Assembly (NCBI GenBank): GCA_028015205.1
Contig: CM051519.1
Span: 89,053,539-89,117,538, forward strand
From: Mytilisepta virgata
Taxonomy: Eukaryota > Mollusca > Bivalvia > Mytilida > Mytilidae
Length of the DNA stretch: 64,000 nt
Direction: 5' to 3'
Shown here: positions 63,985 through 64,000 of the stretch, piece by piece
How positions within the stretch are numbered: position 1 is the stretch's first letter
Layout: each line of letters starts with the position of its first letter
Translations under genes and position numbers: made by a program
The notes under the pieces: generated by a model
Databases searched by the model: none
What the model saw: the letters and a program-made list of their open reading frames with translations, nothing else
Told to the model about the DNA's origin: nothing

Positions 63985-64000
63985 AATTTTATAAATCCTC

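Overview
This window looks like nuclear DNA of a bivalve mollusc, probably mussel-like. It is very AT-rich, its genes are split by many short GT-AG introns, and much of the remainder is repeats. The strongest clue is a mosaic repeat family ending in GCTCACCTG/CAGGTGAGC with (GAC)n tracts, which I associate with bivalve genomes. Nothing prokaryotic is present, and I found no rRNA, tRNA gene or CRISPR array. The species assignment is inference.

Layout. 1-3790 is non-coding and carries a GGCC-ended MITE, a Mutator-like MITE and a 957-bp foldback element ending about 235 bp upstream of the first start codon. 3791-36469 (+) is one complete gene of 22 coding exons for a 922-residue 10-formyltetrahydrofolate dehydrogenase (ALDH1L family). 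All domains and catalytic residues are present. A short first exon supplies a mitochondrial presequence, so it resembles vertebrate ALDH1L2. Its introns host most of the mobile DNA: a TA-flanked MITE in intron 3, a GGCC MITE in intron 4, a 1.8-kb mosaic repeat with a nested GGCC MITE in intron 5, and a 14.5-kb last intron. That last intron holds a SINE pair, a reverse-transcriptase relic, an internally deleted Kolobok-type element with a THAP fragment, and a roughly 47-copy 43-bp minisatellite.

36470-57950 has no gene I can support beyond one orphan open exon-like segment (47391-47882, minus). It contains two more mosaic repeats (38119-40166 and 51520-52645), a 94-bp perfect-hairpin insertion, several minisatellites and long featureless AT-rich stretches.

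57953-63984 (minus) is a young, nearly complete LTR retrotransposon. ORF1 encodes Gag (SCAN-like capsid, CCHC knuckle) plus the aspartic protease. ORF2 encodes integrase first, then reverse transcriptase and RNase H. This is the reverse of the usual Ty3/Gypsy order and marks the Gmr1-like lineage. The two LTRs differ by only two substitutions and a 2-nt indel over about 550 bp, but the left LTR lacks its outer 54 bp and runs straight into a 33-bp minisatellite.

The most interesting items are the Gmr1-like element with its SCAN-like Gag, a three-copy family of GGCC-ended MITEs with 3-bp target duplications, the mitochondrial leader on a molluscan ALDH1L gene with an internal Met at the cytosolic-form start, and the Kolobok/THAP remnant.
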